A stretch of DNA of 62,329 bases from Acetobacteraceae bacterium (GCA_947455205.1 CANGNF010000029.1:1-62329), one strand, 5' to 3'. Shown: positions 9,833 through 18,881, counted from the stretch's first letter. The notes: generated by a model not told the origin, from the sequence alone. Numbers and translations: made by a program.

Positions 9833-9995
9833 CCCCGGCCTGGGCGTCACCCTGCCCGGCGGCGTCGGGGCGAAGGCTGACCACCGGGGATCACGACCCG
9901 GTGCATTCGCGCTTTCCTTCCTCCGCCAGCCGGGCAAGGCTGCGGCCAGGGCCGAGGCTCACCAAGGGCCGGCCCGGTTTCAGAGGGATAGGACG

Positions 9996-10376
9996 ATGTT
10001 CACGCACATCATGGTCGGCAGCAACGACATTGCCCGATCGAAGGCGTTCTACGATGCCGTGCTGGGGGTCATTGGCGCCCCGGCGGCCACGCAGGACCCG
10101 AAGGGCCGCCTGATCTACGCCCATAAGGGCGGCCGGCTGATGGTTTCGCCGCCGATCGACGGCAAGCCGGCAACCCATGCCAATGGCGGCACCATCGGCT
10201 TCGGCTGCGCCACCACGGCCGAGGTTGATGCCTGGCACAAGGCCGGCGTCGCCCATGGCGGCACCGCCATCGAGGATCCGCCGGGGCCGCGCCAGGGTGC
10301 CGCCGGGCAGATCTACCTTGCCTATCTGCGGGACCCCGACGGCAACAAGCTCTGCGCCGTGTGCCGGATGGGCTGA
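9996..10376 (+). CDS. VOC-family protein
   Basis: This 126-aa glyoxalase-fold protein begins FTHIMVGSNDIARSKAFYDAVLG and ends YLRDPDGNKLCAV, the usual VOC boundaries. The ATG at 9996 follows GAGGGATAGGA. It has its own 163-base upstream region after the aldo-keto reductase gene and a strong hairpin downstream, so it is probably a separate unit. Similar short proteins are annotated only as glyoxalase/bleomycin-resistance-like, and I cannot name a substrate. Confidence 0.8.
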   Translation: MFTHIMVGSNDIARSKAFYDAVLGVIGAPAATQDPKGRLIYAHKGGRLMVSPPIDGKPATHANGGTIGFGCATTAEVDAWHKAGVAHGGTAIEDPPGPRQGAAGQIYLAYLRDPDGNKLCAVCRMG

Positions 10377-10385
10377 CGCCCGGCA

Positions 10386-10425
10386 GGCCTGGCCGTGGTC
10401 ACCGCGCGGTAGCCACGGCCGGGCC
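10386..10425 (+). terminator. long hairpin after VOC gene
   Basis: A 13-bp stem (10386-10398 with 10413-10425, one G-T pair) encloses a 14-base loop that itself contains a 4-bp ACCG/CGGT pair. It begins 10 bases after the VOC stop and before aspS. There is no T-run, so it could be Rho-assisted or serve as a 3' stabiliser. Confidence 0.5.
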
Positions 10426-10506
10426 GCCACCCGGGAATTCACGGCTTGCGGCGGCTCCGCCCCGGCCTTCCGGCCCTTGGGCAGGGCAGCATGACGAGGG
10501 GCGGGG

Positions 10507-10535
10507 TTGACTTCCGCCCCCTTCCCCGCTTGTTG
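10507..10535 (+). promoter_or_regulatory. candidate aspS promoter
   Basis: TTGACT at 10507-10512 matches a -35 box well. At 17 bases spacing the -10 position reads TTGTTG, which is poor. A start near 10542 would leave a leader of about 25 bases. Confidence 0.3.
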
Positions 10536-10567
10536 CCGCTCCTGGATTTCCGCCTGAGGGCTTCAGC

Positions 10568-12385
10568 ATGCACGCCTACCGTACCCATACCTGCGCCGCC
10601 CTGCGGGGCACCGATGCCGGCACCACCGCCCGCCTGTCCGGCTGGGTGCATCGCAAGCGCGACCATGGCGGCGTGCTGTTCATCGACCTGCGCGACCATT
10701 ACGGCCTGACGCAATGCGTGGTGGCCCAGGGGTCGCCGCTGCTGGAGAAGCTGGAGGCGCTGCGGCCCGAAAGCGTCATCACCGTCACCGGCGATGTGGT
10801 CCTGCGCGAAGGCAGCACCACCAACGCCAAGCTGCCCACCGGCGAGATCGAGCTGCGGGTGCGCGAGCTTTCCGTGCAGAGCGCCGCCGAGGTGCTGCCG
10901 ATCCAGGTCGCCGGCGAGCAGGAGTTCCCCGAGGACCTGCGCCTGCGCTACCGCTTCATCGACCTGCGGCGGGAAAAGCAGCACCGCAACATCATCCTGC
11001 GCAGCCAGGTCATCAACAGCATCCGCCGCCGGATGGTCGACCAGGGCTTCACCGAGTTCCAGACGCCGATCCTGACGGCCAGCAGCCCGGAAGGCGCCCG
11101 CGACTACCTGGTGCCGTCCCGCCTGCACCCCGGCACCTTCTACGCGCTGCCGCAGGCGCCGCAGCAGTTCAAGCAGCTCGCCATGGTCGCCGGCTTCGAC
11201 CGCTACTTCCAGATCGCGCCCTGCTTCCGCGACGAGGCCAGCCGCGCCGACCGCTCTCCGGGCGAGTTCTACCAGCTCGACTTCGAGATGAGCTTCGTGA
11301 CGCAGGAAGACGTCTTCGCCGCCATCGAGCCGGTGCTGCATGGCGTGTTCGAGCAGTTCGCCGACTTCTCCGGCACCAAGCGGTCGGTCACGCCCTACCC
11401 CTTCCCGCGCATCCCGTTCGAGACCTCGATGCTCGAATTCGGCTCCGACAAGCCGGACCTGCGCAACCCGCTGCGCATCAAGGACGTCACCGAGCAGTTC
11501 CGCGGCGGCGCCTTCGGCCTGTTCGCCCGCAACATCGAGGGCAAGGGCGCCGTGGTCCGCGCCATTCCGGCGCCGGGCGCCGGCGGCAACCCGCGCAGCT
11601 TCTTCGACAAGCTGAACGACTGGGCCAAGGAAAGCGGCGCCGGCGGCCTGGGCTACATCACCTTCGCCAATGGCGAGCCGCAGGGGCCGATTGCCCGCAA
11701 CCTGGAGCGCGACCGCGCCATCGCGATCCGTGACCTGATGGGCCTGGGCGATGGCGACGCGGTGTTCTTCGCCTGCGACAAGGCCGAGCCGGCGGCGAAG
11801 TTCGCCGGCCAGGTCCGCACGCGCCTCGGCAACGAGCTCGGGCTGATCGAGAAGGACTGCTACAAGTTCTGCTGGGTCACCGACTTCCCGATGTACGAGC
11901 TGAACGAGGAAACCGGCCAGGTCGACTTCAGCCACAACCCCTTCAGCATGCCGCAGGGCGAGCTGGAGGCGCTGAACACGATGGACCCGCTGACCATCAA
12001 GGCGTTCCAGTACGACATCGTCTGCAACGGCATTGAACTCAGCAGCGGCGCCATCCGCAACCACCGCCCGGACGTGATGATCCGCGCCTTCGAGATCGCC
12101 GGCTATTCGGCGCAGACGGTGGAGGAGCGGTTCGGCGGCATGCTCAACGCCTTCCGCTACGGCGCGCCGCCGCATGGTGGCTCGGCCCCGGGCATCGACC
12201 GTATCGTCATGCTGCTGGCCGATGAGCCGAATATCCGCGAGGTCATCCTGTTCCCGATGAACCAGCAGGCGCAGGACCTGATGATGGGTGCCCCCGCCCC
12301 GGTGGAGGACAAGCGGCTGAAGGAGCTGCATCTGAAGCTGGATTTACCGCCGGTGAAGGGTGCAGGCGGCACCAAGGCTTCCTAA
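10568..12385 (+). CDS. aspS: aspartate--tRNA ligase, probably non-discriminating (Asp/Asn)
   Basis: This 605-aa class II synthetase of bacterial type has an N-terminal OB-fold anticodon domain ([13 protein letters not shown]), a catalytic core with motif 2 around [24 protein letters not shown], a GAD insertion, and motif 3 GIDRIVML near the C-terminus. His33, in RDHGG, occupies the position where E. coli AspRS has Leu (RDLG); His there is typical of enzymes that also charge tRNA-Asn with Asp. That product would then need GatCAB amidation, which is not in this window. A GAGGGC site precedes the ATG. Confidence 0.95.
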   Translation: MHAYRTHTCAALRGTDAGTTARLSGWVHRKRDHGGVLFIDLRDHYGLTQCVVAQGSPLLEKLEALRPESVITVTGDVVLREGSTTNAKLPTGEIELRVRELSVQSAAEVLPIQVAGEQEFPEDLRLRYRFIDLRREKQHRNIILRSQVINSIRRRMVDQGFTEFQTPILTASSPEGARDYLVPSRLHPGTFYALPQAPQQFKQLAMVAGFDRYFQIAPCFRDEASRADRSPGEFYQLDFEMSFVTQEDVFAAIEPVLHGVFEQFADFSGTKRSVTPYPFPRIPFETSMLEFGSDKPDLRNPLRIKDVTEQFRGGAFGLFARNIEGKGAVVRAIPAPGAGGNPRSFFDKLNDWAKESGAGGLGYITFANGEPQGPIARNLERDRAIAIRDLMGLGDGDAVFFACDKAEPAAKFAGQVRTRLGNELGLIEKDCYKFCWVTDFPMYELNEETGQVDFSHNPFSMPQGELEALNTMDPLTIKAFQYDIVCNGIELSSGAIRNHRPDVMIRAFEIAGYSAQTVEERFGGMLNAFRYGAPPHGGSAPGIDRIVMLLADEPNIREVILFPMNQQAQDLMMGAPAPVEDKRLKELHLKLDLPPVKGAGGTKAS

Positions 12386-12414
12386 CTACAGCCTGCCCGA
12401 CCGGAGACTGCCCC

Positions 12415-13254
12415 ATGCGCCTGCGCCGTAGCCTGCTTTTCGCCCTGGCCGGCGCCGCGCTGACCCTGGCCCCCGCCACGCCGCGCGCCGCCGACCCCGG
12501 CCCACCGGTAGCGGGGGCGGAACGGCTGGTGGCGCATCGGGCGGCCTATCGGCTGACGCTGGACCAGGTGCGGGCCAATTCCAACGTCGCCACCGCCCGC
12601 GGCGCCATGCTGTACGAGGTGGGCGACGCCTGCGACGGCTGGACCACCCGCCAGCGCTTCAGCCTGGTGCTGAACGACCGCGACGGGCAGGAGGTGGAAA
12701 CCACCTCCGACTACTCGACCTACGAGACCAAGGACGGACGCAGCATCCGCTTCTCCCTGACCCAGACCAGCCAGGGCGCGGTCAGCCAGCGCATCGCCGG
12801 GGAAGCCACGCTGGGGCCGAACGGCGCCGGCTTCGTGCGCTACACCTCCCCGGACGCGAAGGAGGAGCGGCTGCCGACCGGCACGCTGCTGCCCACCACC
12901 CACACGCTGCGCGCCCTGGCGGAGGCCCGCGCCGGCGGCCGGCTGCTGGTGGCGCCGCTGTTCGACGGCACCTCCGCCAATGGCGCGCAGGACAGCACCA
13001 CGGCGATTTCCCCCTGGATGCCGCCGCAGGTGATGGAGCGTTTCCCGCAGCTTTCCTCGCTGGGCAGCGCCCGGGTGCGCGTCGCCTTCTTCGACCGCAA
13101 CAGCGCCAACGGCGCCACCGCCAGCGCGCCGGACTACGAGGTGGGGCTGCGCTACTTCGAGAATGGCGTGGCCGACGAGCTGAAGATGGATTTCGGCGAG
13201 TTCGTGGTGAACGGCCAGCTGGTGGAGCTGGCGCTGACCCCCGCGGGCTGCTGA
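12415..13254 (+). CDS. EipB-family (DUF1849) periplasmic envelope-integrity protein
   Basis: This 279-aa exported protein has a signal peptide over about residues 1-26 (RRSLLFALAGAALTLAPATPRAA). The mature part begins VAHRAAYRLTLDQ and contains CDGWTTRQRF, typical of DUF1849. Brucella EipB is a spiral beta-sheet protein needed for envelope stability and has one disulfide; here Cys73 and the C-terminal Cys279 are candidates for that bond. It starts 29 bases after aspS behind a CCGGAGA site, so it may be co-transcribed. The family is largely alphaproteobacterial, which supports the taxonomic call. Confidence 0.85.
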   Translation: MRLRRSLLFALAGAALTLAPATPRAADPGPPVAGAERLVAHRAAYRLTLDQVRANSNVATARGAMLYEVGDACDGWTTRQRFSLVLNDRDGQEVETTSDYSTYETKDGRSIRFSLTQTSQGAVSQRIAGEATLGPNGAGFVRYTSPDAKEERLPTGTLLPTTHTLRALAEARAGGRLLVAPLFDGTSANGAQDSTTAISPWMPPQVMERFPQLSSLGSARVRVAFFDRNSANGATASAPDYEVGLRYFENGVADELKMDFGEFVVNGQLVELALTPAGC

Positions 13255-13305
13255 CGCGCCGCGCCCGTGGCGCTAGATTGCCCTGAAACCAGGGAGCCAG
13301 CCGCC

Positions 13306-14838
13306 ATGGACGCCACCACCCAGCCGCCCGTCATCCGCCTGCACCCCGACGACAGCGTGGTCATCGCGCGCGTCGCGCTGCCGCCGGGCACGCCCGTGGG
13401 CGACAATATCGCCACCCGTCAGCGCGTGCCGCCGGGCCACAAGGTGGCGATGCGCGGGCACCAGCCCGGCGAGGCGGTGAAGCGCTACGGCCAGATCATC
13501 GGCTTTGCGTCGCAGCCGATCTCGCCCGGCGACTGGGTGCATACCCACAACATCAGCATGGGCGAGCTGGCGCTGGACTACGCCTGGGGCGTCGATGCCC
13601 GGCCGAATGCGCCGGTGGAGGTGCCGGCGCACTTCATGGGGCTGCGCCGCGCCAATGGCAGCGTGGCCACGCGCAACTACATCGGCATCATCACGTCGGT
13701 TAACTGTAGCGCGCATGTGGCGGACCTGATCGCCCAGGCCTTCCGGCGCAACCCCATCACCGGCGACAACCCGCTGGGCGAGTGGAGCAACGTGGACGGC
13801 GTGGTGGCGCTGACCCACAAGACCGGCTGCGGCATGACCGAGGGCGAGCCGCTGCGGCTGCTGCGCCGTACCCTGGCCGGCTTCGCGCGCCATGCCAATT
13901 TCAGCCATGTCATCGCCATCGGCCTGGGCTGCGAGGTGAACCAGCTGGGCGGCCTGCTGGAGGAACAGCACCTGTCCGGCCGCCTGCGGAACATGGCGAT
14001 CCAGGAAATGGGCGGCACCCGCAAGACGGTGGCGGCCGGCATCGACTTCGTGAAGGAAGTGGTGGCCGAGGCCAACAACGTGACGCGCGTGCCGGTGCCG
14101 GCCAGCGAGCTGAAGGTGGCGCTGCAATGCGGCGGCAGCGACGGCTACAGCGGCATCACCGCCAACCCGTCGCTGGGCGCGGCTTCCGACCTGGTGGTGC
14201 GGCATGGCGGCACCGTGATCCTCTCGGAAACGCCGGAGACCTATGGCGCCGAGCACTTGCTGACCCGCCGCGCCGTTTCCCAGGAAGTGGGCGAGAAGCT
14301 GGTGGCGTTGATGCGCTGGTGGGAGAAGTACTGCGAGCGCGAGGGCGCCGAGATGAACGCCAACCCCAGCCCGGGCAACAAGGCGGGCGGGCTGACCACC
14401 ATTCTGGAGAAGTCGCTGGGCGCCATGGCCAAGGCCGGCACCACCAACCTGGTGGACGTGGTGCAGTACGCGCAGGAAGTGACGGCCAAGGGCTTCGTCT
14501 TCATGGACACGCCGGGCTACGACCCCGTCGGTGCCACCGGCCAGGTGGCGGGCGGCGCCAACCTGATGTGCTTCACCACCGGGCGCGGCAGCGTGTTTGG
14601 GATGAAGCCGGCGCCCAGCATCAAGCTGGCGACCAACACGCCGATGTACGAGCGAATGTCGGACGACATGGACGTCAACTGCGGCACTGTGCTGACCGGC
14701 GAGGAGAGCGTGCAGCAGGCCGGCGAGCGCATCTTCCAGCTGATGCTGCGCGTCGCCAGCGGCGAGGCGACGAAGAGCGAGGCCTTCGACTTCGGCGCGG
14801 CGGAATTCGCGCCCTGGGTCATCGGCGCGACCATGTAG
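13306..14838 (+). CDS. UxaA-family altronate/galactarate-type dehydratase
   Basis: This 510-aa single-chain sugar-acid dehydratase has an N-terminal SAF domain (VVIARVALPPGTPVG to about residue 100) and a large C-terminal UxaA domain. Conserved blocks are NYIGIITSVNCSAHVADLI, HKTGCGM, GLGCEVNQ, LQCGGSDGYSG and a terminal MDVNCGT. Family members are iron-dependent and dehydrate altronate, galactarate or related acids; this one cannot be resolved further. The ATG at 13306 follows AGGGAG, and a GTG 39 bases upstream is in frame but has no site. A TAGATT -10-like box lies at 13274. Confidence 0.88.
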   Translation: MDATTQPPVIRLHPDDSVVIARVALPPGTPVGDNIATRQRVPPGHKVAMRGHQPGEAVKRYGQIIGFASQPISPGDWVHTHNISMGELALDYAWGVDARPNAPVEVPAHFMGLRRANGSVATRNYIGIITSVNCSAHVADLIAQAFRRNPITGDNPLGEWSNVDGVVALTHKTGCGMTEGEPLRLLRRTLAGFARHANFSHVIAIGLGCEVNQLGGLLEEQHLSGRLRNMAIQEMGGTRKTVAAGIDFVKEVVAEANNVTRVPVPASELKVALQCGGSDGYSGITANPSLGAASDLVVRHGGTVILSETPETYGAEHLLTRRAVSQEVGEKLVALMRWWEKYCEREGAEMNANPSPGNKAGGLTTILEKSLGAMAKAGTTNLVDVVQYAQEVTAKGFVFMDTPGYDPVGATGQVAGGANLMCFTTGRGSVFGMKPAPSIKLATNTPMYERMSDDMDVNCGTVLTGEESVQQAGERIFQLMLRVASGEATKSEAFDFGAAEFAPWVIGATM

Positions 14839-14881
14839 GTTGATGGCGCAAAGGGAGCCCGGTTGCCCGGGCCCCGACGCT

Positions 14882-15193
14882 TCATTCCGCCGAGGACAAC
14901 GCCTCGCCGAGTTGCTTGACCTTGTCGGCGTTCTTCGACTCCGCCTTGCCGGCCAGGGTCACGGTTTCCTTGCCCAGCTTGGCCATCAGGGTCTTCACCG
15001 CGTCGCCGTCGATTTCCTCGGCCTGGATCAGTTTCTTCAGCCGCTCCAGGTCGTGGATGATGGTCTTGGTGCCCGTGGCTTCCAGCTTGCCCAGGGTCTC
15101 TTCCCAGCCCTCGATGTTCTTCACCGCGGCATTGATGGTGAAGCCCTTAACGCCTTCGCCGAGGTGTTTGATGGTGGCTGCGAATTGCGGCAT
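14882..15193 (-). CDS. small unknown helical protein
   Basis: This is a 103-aa acidic/basic helical protein, MPQFAATIKH to the C-terminal GEALSSAE. It is rich in Lys, Glu, Ala and Gly with no Cys, signal peptide or membrane helix. I do not recognise a family. A textbook AGGAGGAG site 7 bases before the ATG at 15193 indicates strong translation. Two stable hairpins lie upstream (15246-15313). It is the last gene on this strand after the FAH-family gene and converges on the UxaA-family gene. It might be a small structural or DNA-associated protein, but that is a guess. Confidence 0.7.
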   Translation of the reverse strand: MPQFAATIKHLGEGVKGFTINAAVKNIEGWEETLGKLEATGTKTIIHDLERLKKLIQAEEIDGDAVKTLMAKLGKETVTLAGKAESKNADKVKQLGEALSSAE

Positions 15194-15245
15194 GCACGCT
15201 CCTCCTGCTGAACGGCGCGGGGTGCGCCGCCGCACGGAAAAGCGC

Positions 15246-15278
15246 GCTGCCAACGCCGGGTTTCCCCGGGTTGGCAGC
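15246..15278 (-). terminator. 14-bp hairpin in leader of small gene
   Basis: A 9-bp outer stem (15246-15254 with 15270-15278) and a 5-bp inner CCGGG/CCCGG stem, with one bulged base, close on a TTTC loop. On the minus strand it is followed by CTTTTCC. It could end transcripts from the FAH-family gene or attenuate expression of the 103-aa gene. Confidence 0.5.
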
Positions 15279-15293
15279 AATTAAATCCAGCGA

Positions 15294-15313
15294 AACCCTG
15301 GCCTTGCAGGGTT
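15294..15313 (-). terminator. hairpin after FAH-family gene
   Basis: A 7-bp perfect stem (15294-15300 with 15307-15313) and a 6-base loop lie 25 bases past the FAH-family stop. It is the first of two tandem hairpins before the 103-aa gene. Confidence 0.4.
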
Positions 15314-15338
15314 GCGCCAAATCGATTCGGCTTATGCC

Positions 15339-16190
15339 TCAGCCGCCGTAGGCGACCGTCTTCTGGGTCTGCTCGCCCAGGCCGGCGATGCCCAGCTTCA
15401 TGGTCTGGCCGGGCTTCAGGAAGATCGGCGTCGGCTTCTTGCCCAGGCCCACGCCCGGCGGCGTGCCGGTGAAGATCACGTCGCCGGGGTGCAGCGTGAA
15501 CATGTGGCTGACATAGCTGACCAGCTTCGGCACGCCGAAGATCAGGGTGCGGGTGTTGCCGTCCTGCATGCGCACGCCGTCCACGTCGGTGAACATCGCC
15601 AGGTTGTGCGGGTCCGCCACCTCGTCCTTGGTCACCAGCCAGGGGCCGACCGGGCCGAAGGTGTCGGCGCCCTTGCCCTTGTCCCAGCTGCCGCCGCGCT
15701 CGATCTGCCACTCGCGCTCGGACACGTCGTTGCCCACGGCGTAGCCGGCGACATGGGCCAGGGCCTCGCCCTCGCTGACGCAGGTGGCCTTGCTGCCGAT
15801 GATGATGCAGAGCTCGACTTCCCAGTCGCACTTCACCGAGTTCTTCGGGATGATCACGTCGTCATTCGGGCCGCACAGCGCGCCGAGCGACTTCAGGAAC
15901 ACGATCGGCTCCTTCGGGATCGGGTTGCCGGTCTCGGCGGCGTGGTCGGCGTAGTTCAGGCCGATGCAGAACAGGTTCTTCATGCCCGAGACCGGCGGGC
16001 CCAGGCGCGGATTGCCGTCCACCTTCGGCAGGCTGTTCACATCCACCGAGGCGAGCTTCTTCAGCCCGTTCGGCCCCAGCACCTCGCCGGCGATGTCCTC
16101 CACCACGCCGACGAGCGAGCGGATGCTGCCATCGGCGGCAAGGATGCCCGGCTTTTCCTGGCCCGCGGGGCCGTAGCGCAACAGCTTCAT
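15339..16190 (-). CDS. fumarylacetoacetate hydrolase-family protein (2,4-diketo-3-deoxy-sugar-acid hydrolase-like)
   Basis: This 283-aa FAH-fold hydrolase has FCIGLNYADHAAE and the acidic metal-binding stretch CDWEVELCIIIG, then YAVGNDVSEREWQ and a C-terminal FTGTPPGVGLGKK, the classical family landmarks. Its overall form resembles hydrolases that split 2,4-diketo-3-deoxy-L-fuconate or -rhamnonate into pyruvate plus a hydroxy acid. The SDR upstream resembles the dehydrogenase that makes those diketo acids, which supports the idea. The ATG at 16190 follows AAAGGGA. Between SDR and this gene lies a truncated copy of the dispersed palindrome. Confidence 0.85.
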   Translation of the reverse strand: MKLLRYGPAGQEKPGILAADGSIRSLVGVVEDIAGEVLGPNGLKKLASVDVNSLPKVDGNPRLGPPVSGMKNLFCIGLNYADHAAETGNPIPKEPIVFLKSLGALCGPNDDVIIPKNSVKCDWEVELCIIIGSKATCVSEGEALAHVAGYAVGNDVSEREWQIERGGSWDKGKGADTFGPVGPWLVTKDEVADPHNLAMFTDVDGVRMQDGNTRTLIFGVPKLVSYVSHMFTLHPGDVIFTGTPPGVGLGKKPTPIFLKPGQTMKLGIAGLGEQTQKTVAYGG

Positions 16191-16214
16191 GATATGTCCC
16201 TTTTGACGGATCCT

Positions 16215-16247
16215 GCGCCTGATCGCCGGATGTGGAATCAGCCGCTC
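16215..16247 (+). repeat. dispersed palindromic element, copy B (internally shortened)
   Basis: CTGAT at 16219-16223 and ATCAGCCGCTC at 16237-16247 match the ends of the other copies, but the right half of the inner stem is missing. The element is about 20 bases shorter than copy D. It sits just past the SDR stop. Confidence 0.6.
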
Positions 16248-16256
16248 TGACGAAGT

Positions 16257-17006
16257 CTACAGCATCCAGCCGCCATCGATCACGATGGCCTGGCCGGTGA
16301 CGAACTGGCTTTCCGGCGCTGCCAGGTACAGCACCAGGCTGGCGATCTCCTCCGGCCCCGCCAGCCGGCCCATGGCCTGGCGGGCAACGAAGGCGGCACG
16401 CGCCGCCTCCAGCCCGCCGGCGGCGGCGGCATTGGCGGCGATCCGCTCCTCCAGCGAGGGCGTGTCCACCGTCCCGGGGCAGACGCAGTTGCAGCGGATA
16501 TTCTTGCCGACATAGTCGGTGGCCACCGACTTGGTCAGCCCGACCACGGCGGCCTTGGTGGTGCCGTAGAGGAAGCGGTTCGGCGCCCCCTTCACGCTGG
16601 AGCAGGCGCTGGACATGTTGACGATGGAGCCGCCGCCCTTGGCCACCATGCCCGGCAGCGCCGCGCGGATGGTCTGCCACATGGACCGTACGTTGAGCGC
16701 GAAGGCGAAGTCCCACTCGTCGTCGGTGCAGCTCTCGATGCTGTTCTGGTGGACATAGCCGGCGCAGTTGAACAGCACGTCCAGCGGGCCGGCCGCCGCC
16801 AGCGCCGCCTTGACCGCGGCGTCGTCGGTCACGTCCAGCGCATGCACCTCCACGCCCATGGCGGCCAGGTCCGCCAGCTTGGCGGCGTCCCGGTCGGTGG
16901 CGACGACGCTGCCGCCTTCCCGCGCGAAGGCTATGGCGCTGGCGCGGCCGATGCCCTGCCCAGCCGCCGTCACGAAGCATCGTTTACCCGCCAGCCTGCC
17001 TGCCAT
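16257..17006 (-). CDS. short-chain dehydrogenase (2-keto-3-deoxy-fuconate/rhamnonate dehydrogenase-like)
   Basis: This 249-aa Rossmann-fold NAD(P) oxidoreductase has the cofactor motif TAAGQGIG (residues 13-20), VVATDRD with an acidic residue favouring NAD, NCAG, the Ser of NMSSACSS, and YGTTK as the YxxxK catalytic pair. The stretch GAPNRFLYGTTKAAVVGLTKSVATDYVG closely recalls 2-keto-3-deoxy-L-fuconate dehydrogenases and mammalian BDH2. The ATG at 17006 follows AAGGGAC. The upstream alpha/beta hydrolase gene ends 24 bases before it, so they are co-transcribed. Confidence 0.85.
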   Translation of the reverse strand: MAGRLAGKRCFVTAAGQGIGRASAIAFAREGGSVVATDRDAAKLADLAAMGVEVHALDVTDDAAVKAALAAAGPLDVLFNCAGYVHQNSIESCTDDEWDFAFALNVRSMWQTIRAALPGMVAKGGGSIVNMSSACSSVKGAPNRFLYGTTKAAVVGLTKSVATDYVGKNIRCNCVCPGTVDTPSLEERIAANAAAAGGLEAARAAFVARQAMGRLAGPEEIASLVLYLAAPESQFVTGQAIVIDGGWML

Positions 17007-17029
17007 GTCCGTCCCTTTCGTTCCCCGCC

Positions 17030-18010
17030 TCAACTACCATGCACGGGCGCGGGCATCGAGAGGAAGGCGTGGCTGGCGTGCCAGAACTGCGCGCGGTTCA
17101 GCCCGAAGGCCAGCGAATGCGCGGCGTGGTTCAGCACCACGAACTGCCTGTCGCCATTTGGCAGTCGACTGAAGAAGTCCCACAGGTCTTCCATGCTGGC
17201 GATGCCGTCATGCTCACCGCGGATCAGCAGCGTCGGCGCCTTCACCGCCTCGGGCTGCACGACCGGCAGGTTGGCGGTCATGTCCACATAGGTGCCGGTT
17301 GGCGCGCTGTCGCCGAAGGGCAGCTCCGCATCGGCCAGCGCCTCGGCCACCGCCATGTCGGACGTTCCCGGCATGTCCCGCGTGAAGATGCTGCGGATCA
17401 TGTCGCGGCCACGCGGGCGGCGGTTGCTGGCGCGGTACTGGTCCAACCGCTTGGCGCGGTCCGCCAGGGTCGGGCTGTTGCGGCCGGTGTAGACGAAGGC
17501 GGTCAGCACCAGGCGGTTCACCCGCTCCGGGTAGCGCGCGGCGAAGAGCGCGGCCCGCAGCGCGCCGGAGCTTTCGCCCAGGTAGTGGAACGCGCTTTGC
17601 CCGGTCGCAGCCTCAACCACCGGCGCGGCTGCGGCCAGGTCGTCGGAGCCGCTGGAGATGTCGGAGTTGGACGCGGTGCGCGACGACCGGCCATAGCCCT
17701 CATGGTCCATGGTCCAGACGTCGTAGCCCCAGCGGGCGAAGACGTTCATCAGCGAGTATTCGCCCTTGCCCGGCACGGTCAGGTCCATGCTCGGCCGCGC
17801 GCTGTTGGACGAGCCATGCACCAGGAACAGCACGGGGCGCGGCGCTTCCCCACGCCGTGGCGCGCCGACGCGCTTGCGGAACAGGTTGAGCCGGACATCA
17901 CCCTTGTTGGCCCAGTATTCCGCCGACCAGATCTGCGGGGCCGCGGCTTCCGCCCTACCAGCCAGCGCAACGCTGGCTGAGGCGCCGGCAATCAATCCAC
18001 GGCGCTGCAT
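17030..18010 (-). CDS. exported alpha/beta hydrolase
   Basis: This 326-aa hydrolase starts MQRRGLIAGASASVALAGRAEAA, a secretion signal with a twin-Arg pair (Tat or Sec). The oxyanion region is LFLVHGSSNS, the nucleophile elbow is GESSG, the acid is probably the Asp of GEHDG, and the catalytic His is in NHAAHS. The start codon lies one base after the stop of the metallo-hydrolase gene, so the two are tightly coupled. Lipases, esterases and lactone or amide hydrolases all share this fold. In this operon it would cleave an intermediate in the periplasm, if the signal is real. Confidence 0.8.
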   Translation of the reverse strand: MQRRGLIAGASASVALAGRAEAAAPQIWSAEYWANKGDVRLNLFRKRVGAPRRGEAPRPVLFLVHGSSNSARPSMDLTVPGKGEYSLMNVFARWGYDVWTMDHEGYGRSSRTASNSDISSGSDDLAAAAPVVEAATGQSAFHYLGESSGALRAALFAARYPERVNRLVLTAFVYTGRNSPTLADRAKRLDQYRASNRRPRGRDMIRSIFTRDMPGTSDMAVAEALADAELPFGDSAPTGTYVDMTANLPVVQPEAVKAPTLLIRGEHDGIASMEDLWDFFSRLPNGDRQFVVLNHAAHSLAFGLNRAQFWHASHAFLSMPAPVHGS

Positions 18011-18011
18011 C

Positions 18012-18881
18012 TCAAACGGCCTCCACCTTGAAGCCTTCGCCCCAGCGCTTGATGCGGCCGGTGGAGGGGCTGGGAAAGTGCGCGAAGCACATCTGCGTCG
18101 CGGTGTCGCAGCAGGACTCAAGAAAGCGCCGGCGCGTCACCGCGCCCTGCTTCGTATCGTAGTCGGCGCGCATGCCCTGCTCGGGGTAGCGGGCCTGCAG
18201 CGGGGAATGGATCAGGTCGCCGGTGACGATGGCGTCGTTGCCCGCCTTGCCCACGCGCACCGCGACATGGTCGGGCGAATGGCCCGGCGTCGGCATCAGC
18301 CGCACCAGGTCGTTCAGCACGAAGTCGTTGGCCACCAGCTCCGCGCGGTTGGCGGCGACGATCGGCAGCACGCTGTCCACGATATGCGGCAGGTCCTGCG
18401 TCTTCGCCTCGGCTTCCCAGTGGCTGTATTCCTTTTGCGAGAAGACGTAGCGCGCCTTGTCGAAGGTCGGCACCCACTGGCCGTTCCGCAGCACCGTGTT
18501 CCAGCCGACATGGTCCACATGCAGGTGGGTGCACATGACGTAGTCGATATCGTCGGGCGCCACACCGGCGGCCTTGAAGCCGGCCATGTAGGCCGGGCTG
18601 TCCAGCATGTTCCAGAACGCCCTGGTCGGGCGCGGCTTGTGGTTGCCGACGCAGCTGTCGATCAGGATGTTGTGGTGCGGCGTCTGCACCAGCCAGGACT
18701 GCATGCACAGCACCAGCTTGCCGTTGCCCTTGTCCAGCGCGCCGCCGGCTTCCAGCCAGCCGCGGTTCTCCTCCAACCGCTCCGGCGTCAGCCCCGGGAA
18801 GAAATCCAGCGGGTCGAACCAGGCCTGCTGGTCCTCGATGATCGAGGTGATGGTGGTATCGCCAAGGCGCACGACGGCCAT
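18012..18881 (-). CDS. metallo-beta-lactamase-fold hydrolase (lactonase-like)
   Basis: This 289-aa zinc hydrolase has HLHVDH with His119, His121, Asp123 and His124, then GHSPDHVAV and the Asp of IVTGDLIHSP. The layout matches the AHL-lactonase-like branch rather than true beta-lactamases, and there is no signal peptide. It follows the molybdenum hydroxylase gene by 4 bases, with the ribosome site GGAGCTGACCTC overlapping the upstream end. It may open a lactone or cyclic intermediate produced by the upstream oxidase (inference). Confidence 0.83.
   Translation of the reverse strand: MAVVRLGDTTITSIIEDQQAWFDPLDFFPGLTPERLEENRGWLEAGGALDKGNGKLVLCMQSWLVQTPHHNILIDSCVGNHKPRPTRAFWNMLDSPAYMAGFKAAGVAPDDIDYVMCTHLHVDHVGWNTVLRNGQWVPTFDKARYVFSQKEYSHWEAEAKTQDLPHIVDSVLPIVAANRAELVANDFVLNDLVRLMPTPGHSPDHVAVRVGKAGNDAIVTGDLIHSPLQARYPEQGMRADYDTKQGAVTRRRFLESCCDTATQMCFAHFPSPSTGRIKRWGEGFKVEAV

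Noticed and set aside
9883..9902. 6-bp hairpin ACCGGG/CCCGGT after the aldo-keto reductase gene
   Set aside because: The stem is short, the loop is 8 bases and no T-run follows; not distinguishable from chance in this base composition.
12415..13254. Possible lipoprotein
   Set aside because: The signal peptide has no Cys at the cleavage site; DUF1849 proteins are soluble periplasmic.
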